Source: Collinsella sp. AM33-4BH
GTDB taxonomy: Bacteria > Actinomycetota > Coriobacteriia > Coriobacteriales > Coriobacteriaceae
Length of the DNA stretch: 64,000 nucleotides
Direction: 5' to 3'
Assembly (NCBI RefSeq): GCF_003469205.1
Contig: NZ_QSIN01000005.1
Coordinates: forward strand, 62,001 to 126,000
Position numbers and translations under genes: made by a program. Below the pieces are notes generated by a model that had not been told where the DNA came from, made no database searches, and saw nothing but the letters and a program-made list of their open reading frames with translations. Each line of letters opens with the position of its first letter. The first letter of the stretch is position 1. Shown here in pieces: positions 52,823 to 61,900 of this stretch.

Positions 52823-55705
52823 ATGACGCTACTGTATTTCCTTACCCTGTTTCCGCTGGTACCGGCGCTGGGCATGCTGCTCGCGCGCGGTGACCGCGCC
52901 CGCGATGCGGCGGGGCTCATAGGCTCCGGCATTATTATGGCGGTGACAGTTGTAGTCGCCGTCATGTTTTTTGGCACGGGTCCGCAGAGCTTTGAGGTTG
53001 CCCCCGGCACCTCGCATGTGCTCTCGATCATCAGTTCCGTTATCGACGTCATCCTGTGCGCTGTCATCCTGTACAACGCGTACAAATATAGGAACGCGCT
53101 CACCACGGTGCTCGGCATAGTCCAGCTGGTGGGCTCGCTCGCCTTTGCAGCCATGACGCTGCCCGCGGCCGAAGCCGTCACGGCAACGCCACTCTACCTG
53201 GACTACATGAGCGTGATCATGGTCCTCGCCGTCGGCATCGTTGGCAGTCTAATCTGCTTGTATGCCCTGGGCTACATGAAGGACTTCCAGGCCCATGACG
53301 AGCACGAGGCCGCGCTGCGCGGGCAGACCGCGCCCGACCGTCGCCCGCAGTTCCTGGCGCTCATGTTCCTGTTCCTCTCGGCCATGTTCGTCATCGTGAC
53401 GAGCGACAACCTTGAGTGGCTGTTCTGCGGCTGGGAAATCACCACCGTGTGTTCGTTCCTTATGATTGGCTACACGCGTACGCCCGAGGCCATCAAGAAC
53501 GCCTTTACCCAAATCATCCTCAACATGCTGGGCGGCATCGCGTTTTTGGCCGGACTTATGTATCTGCACGTTAACGGCATGCCGCTGACCATCTCGGGCA
53601 TGATCGAGCTTTCCGGCACCGGAACCGCGCAGTCCGCGCTGCTGGTGATGCCGGTCATCCTGTTGTCGCTCGCCGCGCTCACCAAGGCCGCACAGATGCC
53701 GTTCCACACTTGGCTGTTGGGTGCCATGGTTGCACCCACTCCCACGAGCGCCCTGCTGCACTCGTCAACCATGGTCAAAGCCGGCGTGTTCCTGATGGTC
53801 AAGCTGAGCCCACTCTATGCCATCTACCCCGTGACCGGCTTTATGGTCACGAGTGTGGGTGCCATCACGTTTTTGCTCGCTGCACTCATGGCCATCTCGC
53901 AGAGCAACGCCAAACGCGTGCTCGCGTACTCCACCATTTCCAACTTGGGCCTCATCAGTGCCTGCTTGGGTGTCGGCGCGCCCGAGGCCGTATGGGCGGC
54001 CATCTTCCTGATCTTGTTCCACACGGTGGCCAAGTCGCTGCTGTTCCTGTGCGTGGGCACGGCCGAGCATCATATCGGCAGCCGCAATATCGAGGACATG
54101 GACGGCATGTTCAGCCGCATGCCGCACCTGACGCGTCTGATGATGCTGGGCATTATGGGCATGTTTGTGGCGCCGTTTGGCATGCTCGTGTCCAAGTGGG
54201 GCGCCCTGGTGGCGTTTGCGCAGACCGGCAACGTGCTCATGATCATGGTGCTTGCCTTTGGCTCGGCCGCGACGTTTTACTTCTGGGGCAAGTGGCTTGC
54301 CAAGCTTTCGGGCGTCGACCCCACGGCTCAAAACGTTGAGGTCAATGTCCATAAGACCGAATGGATGGCCCTCAACACCATCGCCGCGCTGCTGATTCTG
54401 TGCTGCGTGGCGTTTCCGGTTATCTCGAGCGGTCTGGTGTCGCCTTACTTGGCCATGGTGTTTGGCCGCGTGCCGTACGTTATTGGCAAGGACGCCATGT
54501 ATCTGATGGTGGTTATCGTGGCTTTTATCGCCGTGGTGCTGCTGACGTCATTCCGCGTGAGCAACAAACCGCACGTCAACGTGTACCTTTCGGGCGTGGG
54601 AACCGACAAATATCGCCATTTCCGCGGCTCGATGGGACGCGAGGTGAAGGCCGAAAAGCGCAATTGGTACTCGGAGGACGTCCTTGGCGAGAAGCGTATT
54701 GGCCCCGCGGGCAGCGTCGTGTGCTGCAGCATTATCTTGTTTGCGCTGCTGTGCTGCGCGTGGATTGGACCCGAGCGGCTTGCCATGAGTGCGCCCTCGG
54801 TGCTGCGCGGCAAGTATTTTGAAGGCTCGGGCGTCGTGGGCATTTTTATTGGTACCGTGGCGTTTGCCTTGATTGCGCCGCTTGTGGGCGGCCTGATCGA
54901 CGGCCTTGACCGTAAGCTTTCGGCTCGCATGCAGGGCCGCGTGGGTCCGCGTCTGCTGCAGCCCTTCTACGACGTTGCCAAACTGCTGCGCAAGGCCCCT
55001 GCCAGCGTAAACACCATGGACGATACCTATATGGCATGTGCGCTCATCTTTACCGTGGTAGGCGGCGGCATCTTTGTGTCGGGTTCCAACACGCTGCTGT
55101 GCGCTTTTATGGTGACGCTCGCCGCGATCTTTGTGGTGCTGGCGTCCGCCTCGACGCAAAGCCCGTTTGCGCAGGTCGGCGCCGATCGCGAGCTGCTGCA
55201 GGTTATGAGCTACGAGCCCGCCGTTCTGCTGATGAGCGTGGGCCTGTATCTCGCCACCGATAGCTTTGATTCCATCGCCGTGACCGGGCAGTCGGCGCCC
55301 ATCATCGTGTACAGTGCGCCCATTTTCCTTGCGCTGCTCGCGGTGCTCACCATCAAGCTGCGTAAGTCGCCGTTTGACCTTTCGTACTCGCATCACGCGC
55401 ATCAGGAGATTGTCCAGGGCGTCGCCACCGAGATGAGCGGCAGCACGCTGGCCAAGATGACCCTTATGCACTGGTGCGAGACCGTGCTGTTTTTGATGTG
55501 GGTGGGCATGTTCTTTGTTTGGGACAACCCGGTGAGCTGGGTGGTCGCCCTGGTCGTCATGGCCGCGACGTATTTTGTCGAGGTGCTGATCGACAACACC
55601 TTCGCCCGTAGCACCTGGCGCAGCTGCTTTAAGCTCGGCTGGGGCGTGGCGCTGGTGTTTGGCCTGCTCAACCTTATGCCCATCCTCGTCGACGTGTTTA
55701 TTTAG
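52823..55705 (+). CDS. echAB: Fused membrane subunit of group 4 [NiFe] hydrogenase: antiporter-like (EchA) + NuoH-like (EchB)
   Basis: A 960-residue membrane protein in one frame. Residues 1 to about 600 are the proton-antiporter domain: a key Glu (E205) in FCGWEITTVCSF, Lys/His-bearing helices in LTKAAQMPFHTW and TPTSALLHSSTMVKAGVFL. After a linker of about 40 residues, the last 320 residues are the NuoH/HyfC-like subunit: MQGRVGPRLLQPFYDVAKLLRK, SYEPAVLLM, and RKSPFDLSYSHHAHQEIVQG. In known Ech and Hyf complexes these are separate proteins. Gene order then follows echC-D-E-F exactly. GGGGAG precedes the ATG. It should couple ferredoxin oxidation and H2 evolution to ion pumping. Confidence 0.92.
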   Translation: MTLLYFLTLFPLVPALGMLLARGDRARDAAGLIGSGIIMAVTVVVAVMFFGTGPQSFEVAPGTSHVLSIISSVIDVILCAVILYNAYKYRNALTTVLGIVQLVGSLAFAAMTLPAAEAVTATPLYLDYMSVIMVLAVGIVGSLICLYALGYMKDFQAHDEHEAALRGQTAPDRRPQFLALMFLFLSAMFVIVTSDNLEWLFCGWEITTVCSFLMIGYTRTPEAIKNAFTQIILNMLGGIAFLAGLMYLHVNGMPLTISGMIELSGTGTAQSALLVMPVILLSLAALTKAAQMPFHTWLLGAMVAPTPTSALLHSSTMVKAGVFLMVKLSPLYAIYPVTGFMVTSVGAITFLLAALMAISQSNAKRVLAYSTISNLGLISACLGVGAPEAVWAAIFLILFHTVAKSLLFLCVGTAEHHIGSRNIEDMDGMFSRMPHLTRLMMLGIMGMFVAPFGMLVSKWGALVAFAQTGNVLMIMVLAFGSAATFYFWGKWLAKLSGVDPTAQNVEVNVHKTEWMALNTIAALLILCCVAFPVISSGLVSPYLAMVFGRVPYVIGKDAMYLMVVIVAFIAVVLLTSFRVSNKPHVNVYLSGVGTDKYRHFRGSMGREVKAEKRNWYSEDVLGEKRIGPAGSVVCCSIILFALLCCAWIGPERLAMSAPSVLRGKYFEGSGVVGIFIGTVAFALIAPLVGGLIDGLDRKLSARMQGRVGPRLLQPFYDVAKLLRKAPASVNTMDDTYMACALIFTVVGGGIFVSGSNTLLCAFMVTLAAIFVVLASASTQSPFAQVGADRELLQVMSYEPAVLLMSVGLYLATDSFDSIAVTGQSAPIIVYSAPIFLALLAVLTIKLRKSPFDLSYSHHAHQEIVQGVATEMSGSTLAKMTLMHWCETVLFLMWVGMFFVWDNPVSWVVALVVMAATYFVEVLIDNTFARSTWRSCFKLGWGVALVFGLLNLMPILVDVFI

Positions 55706-55717
55706 GAGGCGGCATCC

Positions 55718-56299
55718 ATGGATCATAAAATGTCGCGCTCGCCGTGGGTTATTCATTACGACGGCTCGAGCTGCAACGGATGCGATATCGAGGTGCTTGC
55801 TTCGCTCACGCCACTGTTCGACGCGGAGCGCTTTGGCGTGGTCAACACCGGCAACCCCAAGCATGCGGATATCTTTTTGGTGACGGGGTCGGTCAATGCC
55901 CAGAACCTGCCCGTCGTGCGCCAGATCTACAACCAGATGCTCGAGCCCAAGTGCGTGGTGGCCTGCGGCATCTGCGCGTGTTCGGGCGGCGTATTCCGCG
56001 ATGCCTATAACGTGATCGGCGGCGTGGACCGCGCAATCCCCGTGGACGTGTACGCGCCCGGGTGTGCCATTCGCCCCGAGACGGTGATCGATGCCATCGT
56101 GGAGGCGTGCGGCATCCTGGACCAGAAGGAGGCCGTGATGCGTGCCGGCGGCGACCCGCTTACCGTAGGCGGCGCTGCTACCTGGGATGGTGGCGTTGAG
56201 CTGGGCGAGGACGGGTTTGTGGCTGCTGCGGGTGCCGGGGCCGGTGTCGACGCAGGCACGGCTGACGGTGCGCCCGCCGCTGCAAAGGAGGCCGAGTAA
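55718..56299 (+). CDS. echC: Group 4 hydrogenase small subunit (EchC / NuoB-like)
   Basis: A 193-residue subunit holding the proximal 4Fe-4S cluster. The ligands are visible: CxxC in SSCNGCDIEVLASL, a Cys in the VACGICACSGG stretch, and one in YAPGCAIRPETVIDAI. After the domain there is a 50-residue Gly/Ala/Asp-rich tail (about 143-193) with no counterpart in usual EchC. AGGAGG lies before the ATG, and the gene overlaps echD by one base (TAATG). Confidence 0.93.
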   Translation: MDHKMSRSPWVIHYDGSSCNGCDIEVLASLTPLFDAERFGVVNTGNPKHADIFLVTGSVNAQNLPVVRQIYNQMLEPKCVVACGICACSGGVFRDAYNVIGGVDRAIPVDVYAPGCAIRPETVIDAIVEACGILDQKEAVMRAGGDPLTVGGAATWDGGVELGEDGFVAAAGAGAGVDAGTADGAPAAAKEAE

Positions 56300-57000
56300 T
56301 GCAAAAGGCTATCTATACCACCGTTGGGATCGACGAGCTCCTGTCGCATGTCCAGGCGCTCAAGGGCGTCGGCGCGCGCTTTGTGCAGATGCACGCCGAG
56401 CGCAACGTCGACGACGGCACGTATCGTCTGGTCTATACGTTTATCAACGTTCATGCTGCTCAGGAGCATATTGCGCAGGACGGCAGCTATGCGATTGAGA
56501 ACCTGGTAGTCGAGGGAATCGACCGGTACCAGGAGATGCCGTCCATCAGCTCGTATTATCCGGCGGTATTCCCGTTTGAAAATGAGGTCCACGACCTATT
56601 CGGTCTTGCCATCACCGATATGCAGATCGACTTTAAGGGCTTTTTCTACCAGGTCTCGACCGCTGAACCCATGAGCGTTATCACGCCCGAGGTGAAGGCC
56701 GCGCGCGAGAAGGCCATGAAGGTCCGCGCGGCCGCCGAGGCCAAGGCGCGCAAGGCCGCGGCCGAAAAGGCCGCCGCTGCTGCGGCTGCTGCAGGGGAGG
56801 GTGCTGCGAGCGCTGCTGCCGCCCAGCCCGCAGCGGCTGCCGGCTCCGATGCTCAGCATGACGAGGCTGCCGCCAAGGCCGCGCTCAAGGCTGCCGAGAT
56901 GGAGGCAAAGCTCGCCGCCATGGATCCCGAGAAAGCGGCCAAGGTCCGCGCGGCGCTTGCCGCCAAGGCCGTCCGCGACAAGCAGAAAAAGGAGGCGTAA
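56299..57000 (+). CDS. echD: Group 4 hydrogenase subunit, NuoC-like (EchD) with long Ala/Lys helical tail
   Basis: A 233-residue protein. Residues 1 to about 130 are the NuoC/30-kDa-type domain (SISSYYPAVFPFENEVHDLFGL, DMQIDFKGFFY), which binds the small and large subunits. From about 133 to the end it is an Ala/Lys/Glu-rich stretch (including a run of eight Ala), probably a long charged helix or coiled coil with no cofactor motif. Typical EchD ends near residue 120-150, so the tail is an addition. Confidence 0.9.
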   Translation: MQKAIYTTVGIDELLSHVQALKGVGARFVQMHAERNVDDGTYRLVYTFINVHAAQEHIAQDGSYAIENLVVEGIDRYQEMPSISSYYPAVFPFENEVHDLFGLAITDMQIDFKGFFYQVSTAEPMSVITPEVKAAREKAMKVRAAAEAKARKAAAEKAAAAAAAAGEGAASAAAAQPAAAAGSDAQHDEAAAKAALKAAEMEAKLAAMDPEKAAKVRAALAAKAVRDKQKKEA

Positions 57001-57005
57001 GGTCC

Positions 57006-58094
57006 ATGGCTCATCGCTCCGTAATTCCGTTTGGCCCGCAGCACCCGGTGCTGCCCGAGCCGCTTCATCTGGACCTGGTAATCGAGGACGACCGCGTCAT
57101 CGAGGCAATTCCGCAGATCGGCTTTGTGCACCGCGGACTCGAGAAGCTCACCGAAAAGCGCGACATGCATCAGTTTGGCTACATCGCCGAGCGCATCTGC
57201 GGCATTTGCGCCGTGGGCCACAGCTGCGGCTATGCCAGCGCCTGCGAACGCATGCTTGACATCGAGGTGCCCGGCCGCGTGCAGTATATCCGCACCATTC
57301 TGCACGAGCTCTCGCGTATTCACTCGCATTTGCTGTGGCTGGGCCTGCTCGCCGATGCCTTTGGCTTTGAGGCGCTGTTCTATCGTTCGTGGACGCTGCG
57401 CGAGCAGATTCTCAAGATCTTTGAGAGCACGTGCGGCGGTCGCGTGATCCTGTCGATTAACGAGATCGGCGGCCTTAAGCACGATATCGAGGATTCCGAG
57501 CTGGCGGGCATTGTCCAGACGCTCGATGCCATGCGTCCTGACTACGATGCCCTGGTGCATACGTTTTTGGACGACGACAGCTGCGGCGAGCGCCTGCATG
57601 GCGTGGGCGTGATCAGCAAGAAGGACGCACTGGAGCTTTCGATGGTCGGCCCGTTCGGTCGCGCCTCGGGCGTGAACTACGACGTGCGCATGTTTGGCGA
57701 CGGTGCCTATGCGGATTTGGCCGCGTTTGAGCCCATCGTGGCAACCGACGGCGACTGCTATGCCCGCTGCCAGGTGCGTTGCGCCGAGGTCACGCAGGCC
57801 ATGGATATCATCAAGGAGCTTGTCGGTAAGATTCCACACGACGGCATCGGCGGGCGCACCAAGCTTACGCCGGCCGACGGCGCGCGCGGCGAAGTTGTGA
57901 TTGAGCAGCCGCGCGGCGAGGCGTACTACTATGTACGCGGCAACGGCACCAAGAACCTGGACCGTTTTCGCGTGCGAACGCCGACGTCGCAAAACCTGGC
58001 GGGTCTGACACATGCGCTGCAGGGCGTGCTCCTTGCCAACGTGCCCATGATTATCCTGACCATCGACCCCTGCATTAGCTGCACGGAAAGGTAG
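57006..58094 (+). CDS. echE: Group 4 [NiFe] hydrogenase large subunit (EchE)
   Basis: The 362-residue catalytic subunit. The L1 motif ERICGICAVGHS supplies Cys65 and Cys68, and the C-terminal L2 motif DPCISCTER supplies Cys356 and Cys359, the four NiFe ligands. This separates it from NuoD, which has lost them. The protein ends three residues after Cys359, so there is no C-terminal peptide of the kind removed by a maturation protease in many hydrogenases. GGAGG precedes the ATG. No hyp maturation genes are in the window. Confidence 0.94.
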   Translation: MAHRSVIPFGPQHPVLPEPLHLDLVIEDDRVIEAIPQIGFVHRGLEKLTEKRDMHQFGYIAERICGICAVGHSCGYASACERMLDIEVPGRVQYIRTILHELSRIHSHLLWLGLLADAFGFEALFYRSWTLREQILKIFESTCGGRVILSINEIGGLKHDIEDSELAGIVQTLDAMRPDYDALVHTFLDDDSCGERLHGVGVISKKDALELSMVGPFGRASGVNYDVRMFGDGAYADLAAFEPIVATDGDCYARCQVRCAEVTQAMDIIKELVGKIPHDGIGGRTKLTPADGARGEVVIEQPRGEAYYYVRGNGTKNLDRFRVRTPTSQNLAGLTHALQGVLLANVPMIILTIDPCISCTER

Positions 58095-58101
58095 GCGCGG
58101 C

Positions 58102-58443
58102 ATGAGTTTGCTGACATTTGCCAAGACGGCCTTGGGTTCTATGGTCAAGCAGCCGGTCACGGTGTGCTATCCGCAGGAGAAACTGACGGCGCCCGAGCGC
58201 CTGCGCGGGCATATTGTCAATGACATGGACGTGTGCATCTACTGCGGCATGTGCGCTCGGCGTTGTCCGGCGGGCGCACTCGCGGTCGATCGCAAAGGCG
58301 GCACCTGGTCGATTGACCCGTACGCCTGCGTGGTGTGCGGCGAGTGCATCGAAAGCTGCCCCAAACACTGCCTGACTATGGATACCGCCCGTACCCCAGT
58401 CGCAGCGGATAAGACTCCCACGGTAGAAACCAAGCCGGAGTAG
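58102..58443 (+). CDS. echF: Group 4 hydrogenase ferredoxin-like subunit (EchF, 2x[4Fe-4S])
   Basis: A 113-residue electron-transfer subunit with two CxxCxxCxxxC sets (CIYCGMCARRCP and CVVCGECIESCP). It should pass electrons from soluble ferredoxin to the EchC cluster. It follows echE by 7 bases and ends the operon. Confidence 0.94.
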   Translation: MSLLTFAKTALGSMVKQPVTVCYPQEKLTAPERLRGHIVNDMDVCIYCGMCARRCPAGALAVDRKGGTWSIDPYACVVCGECIESCPKHCLTMDTARTPVAADKTPTVETKPE

Positions 58444-58477
58444 CTCTGGAATGGGGCTGGTATAGCGCTGGAATGGG

Positions 58478-58507
58478 GGCCGGCGGGGTGAAAATGCCCC
58501 GCCGGCC
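58478..58507 (+). terminator. Hairpin after the ech operon
   Basis: A perfect 11-bp GC-rich stem (GGCCGGCGGGG) and 8-base loop, 34 bases after the echF stop. No T run follows. Confidence 0.65.
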
Positions 58508-58541
58508 TCGCGCTTAAACGCGCGGTGGAGCCGCCGTGAAC

Positions 58542-58693
58542 AAAACTATGCCGGATTACTACGATAAATTGCCTACCCCCAATCACACCGCATTCGGCAA
58601 AACCAAAACCGCAGGTAGACGGCTTGCAGCTTTGCGAAAAAGTCACGCGTGATCGGGGATCTCATTTTTATCGTAGTAAACCGGCATAGTTTT
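58542..58693. mobile_element. 152-bp inverted-end element, copy B
   Basis: Ends are AAAACTATGCCGG and its complement; the arms extend to 27 bp with one mismatch. Beyond the shared ends, the arm sequence differs from copy A (TACTACGATAAA here) yet still pairs with its partner. The core AAAACCGCAGG...GGCTTGC (58605-58627) matches copy A in reverse orientation. The rest of the 490-base gap contains a segment with the TGATCCGTTTTCCTCC motif (about 58722-58760, reverse) and the TGTCTCA sites below. Confidence 0.87.
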
Positions 58694-58801
58694 GAAATGT
58701 CACCATATCCGTAATAGCCCTTGATCTACCGTAGACGGAGGAAAACGGATCATTTTTGCCTGATGGCTCCGAGTCGCACCCGTTTTCCTGCGAAAACGCC
58801 G

Positions 58802-58916
58802 TGTCTCAACTTTGGTGAGACATTCGTCTCACGCCCAAAACCGAATCTGGAACATGTGTCACCTGCCCTAATTGTGTCTCATTCCGTAACTTTAGGCTGA
58901 TGCAAGGTCTGAGACC
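58802..58916 (+). promoter_or_regulatory. Cluster of TGTCTCA/TGAGACA half sites upstream of the vWA-pilin gene
   Basis: TGTCTCA (58802), TGAGACA (58816), GTCTCA (58826), TGTCTCA (58875) and the perfect palindrome GGTCT-G-AGACC (58906-58916) lie within 115 bases before the start codon. The first two form a dyad with 7 bases between. Confidence 0.4.
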
Positions 58917-58933
58917 GCGAGAAGGGAGACGCG

Positions 58934-61900
58934 ATGAGTAAGTACACGAGGGGTCTCTTGGCGGTGATACTGGCCGTAGTGCTGGTGTTGCCGGCTGCAG
59001 CATTTGCCATGCTGCCCGAGGCCAACGCCAGGTCCAGCACCGGAATGGACGGACCGACGGTGAGCAATAAGATAGCCGACCCCGACACCAGCAACAACTG
59101 GAAGTTCTGGGCTGGCGGCTATGACGGCAAGGAAGTAACAACTCAAAACGTCGGCCGAATCTGGACCGACAAGACGGTCAAGGAAACCGCGGCAGACGAA
59201 AAGTCGGATTTCCTGACTACGCTGTCTGCTATCTCTTCGACATCCGATACGACGGTTTCCGGCAAGCCGCTCGACATCGTGCTGGTGCTGGACGCTTCTG
59301 GCTCGATGGATGACCCCATGGGCGGTGGAGATTCCACCAAGCGTATCGTTGCGCTCAAGAATGCCGCCAACAGCTTTATCGATACCATCGCCACGCAAAA
59401 CGAGAAGATGGATGCGGGCAAACAGCATCAGGTTGCCATCGTAAAGTTCGCAGGCAAGAAGAGGAGCGATAGGGTCGGTAATGATACCTATCGCGACGAC
59501 GGCTATATCTATAACTACTCGCAGACAATGCAAGGGTTGACGACGTGCTCGGTCGATGGCGCAGAGAGCCTTAAGAAAACGATCGATTCCATTGCGCCTG
59601 CCGGTGCCACGCACGCCGACTATGGCCTGCAGCTAGCCGAGGGCATTTCGTCTAATCGCGCGGATGCCCAGAAGATCGTTGTGTTCTTTACCGATGGCTC
59701 TCCTACGAGTACTAATGGTTTCGAGCCCGAGGTCGCTAAGGATGCCATCAATGCTGCCAAGACCATAAAGAGCGGCGGGGCGACCATTTACACCATTGGA
59801 ATCTTCAGCGGCGCGAAGCCGAGTGACAATCCAACAAACAATGACACGAGCAACGCGAACAAGTTTATGCATGCCGTGTCGAGCAACTACCCGAATGCCT
59901 CATCGTCCGTTAGCTATGGCCTTTTTGGATTTGTTGACTGGAGCGTTAATTTCGGCGACTCCGTTGCCGATGTCAGCTACTACAAGTCGGCAACCAGTGC
60001 CTCTGAGCTCGAGAAAATCTTCGAAGAGATCTCGGGAAGCATTATCCAAACTGGTTACCCGACAGAAGTTCACGGCGGTTATGGCGAGCATAAGTCTGGC
60101 TACATTACGTTTACTGACGAGCTGGGCGACTTTATGCAGGTTGACGACTTTACGTCTGCCGTGTACAACGGCGAGACGTTTGCCAACCCGGCAAAGAGCA
60201 CCAAGGGCAATGTCGACACCTATACATTTACTGGTGCGGCCGCGAACCTGGACATTACCGTTCAGCGTGCCGAAGAGGGCAAGCCTCAGACCGGCGATAT
60301 CGTAACGGTTAAGATTCCTGCGTCGCTGATTCCGCTGCGCCACTTTAAGATCACCGACGGCGTGCTTACGGTCGACAATACTGAGCCCATTCAGGTGAAC
60401 TACACCTCGAGCGTTAAGAAAGAAGCGCTCGATAACCTGTTTACGCCCAAGAACGTAAAGGGGCTCGAGGACTACATCAAGAGCAATACGACCACCGCGG
60501 AGAACGGTTCCAAGACCGTTAACTTCTACGCGAACAAGTGGAACGCTGGCGCGCTGGGCGATACGATCGCGAACTTTGAGCCTGCCGACACCAACCGCTA
60601 TTACTATTTCCAGAAGCAGACTCCCATTTACACGGATAAGAACTGCACGACGCCTGCAACGGGTTCGCTGGCTGTCGGCAGCAAGTATTACTACAAGGAT
60701 GAGTTTGAGGCGCTGGGCGCAGACGGAGAGGCCGAATCCCGTACTGCTGTTATTGAGTTTGCCGGTGAACACGCTGCGAACTTTGAGGGCGCCGTCGTGC
60801 GCGACGCGAGTGGAAACCTGTCGTTTAGCAAGGGAACCGCACGCCTGGCCTTTATTGATGAGCTCCACACCACCAAAGAGAGCGTGGGCGGTAACCTCAC
60901 CGGCACCGTGACCGACGTGCTTAACCCCAAGTGGAACAACATGTCTGCAAAGGCGAACGCCACAGAGGTTGACGTCCATCTGGGCAACAACGGCAAGATT
61001 AGCTATAAGTACGACATGACGCCGACAACGGTGGATACCAAGGCCAGCTTTGGCCTGACCAAGGTGCTCGAGGGCCGCGAGTGGACGGATGAGGACACGT
61101 TTGAGTTTGGGCTGACGTCCGAGGATAACGCCCCGATGCCCGCGTCCGCGATCGCGACTGCGACCGAGGGCAACACGGCTATCGATTTCGGTGAGATCAC
61201 CTACACCGAGCCCGGCACGTATGTCTACAAAGTTAGCGAAAAGAACGCCGGGACCACGGTTGACGGCATCGCCTACAGCAAGAACGTCGCGGAGATTACC
61301 GTGACGGTGACGCCCAACAAGAAGGGCGAGCTGAGCGCTGATGTGAAGGTAGCCTGGAGCGAAGCCGGCGTGACCGAGTTCAGGAACACCTACACTACGA
61401 ATCCTGTTGAGTCCAGCGTTACCGACAAGATTGACGTAACCAAGTCCCTGACCGGGCGCGCCCTTGCGGCCGACGAGTTTAGCTTTGAGCTGCGCGAGGT
61501 TAAGGGCGAGGACTCTGAGCTTATCGAGACCGTTGCGAACGCCGCCGACGGTAAGGTGACGTTCAAGCCCATCAAGTACACCGAGATCGGCCAGCACACC
61601 TACACGCTGCACGAGGTTAAGGGCAACGCCGGTGGTACCACCTACGACGATACGGTCCACACCATCGTGACGACTATCAGCGATAACGGCAAGGGCCAGC
61701 TGGTGGCTACGCACGAGATAAAGGGCGCCGAGGGCGCCAAGAGCATCGAGTTCAAGAACGCATACAATCTGACCCCTAAGAGCTCCAGCGTCACCGACCA
61801 GATCATCGCGACCAAGGTCCTGGCCGGGCGCGACCTCAAGGCCGGCGAGTTCTCCTTCGAGCTCGTCGAGGGTAACGATGTCGTTGCCACTGGCACCAAC

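Noticed and set aside
52823..58443. Complex I (NADH dehydrogenase) fragment
   Set aside because: The large subunit keeps both Cys pairs for NiFe, which NuoD lacks, and no NADH-binding subunits are present.
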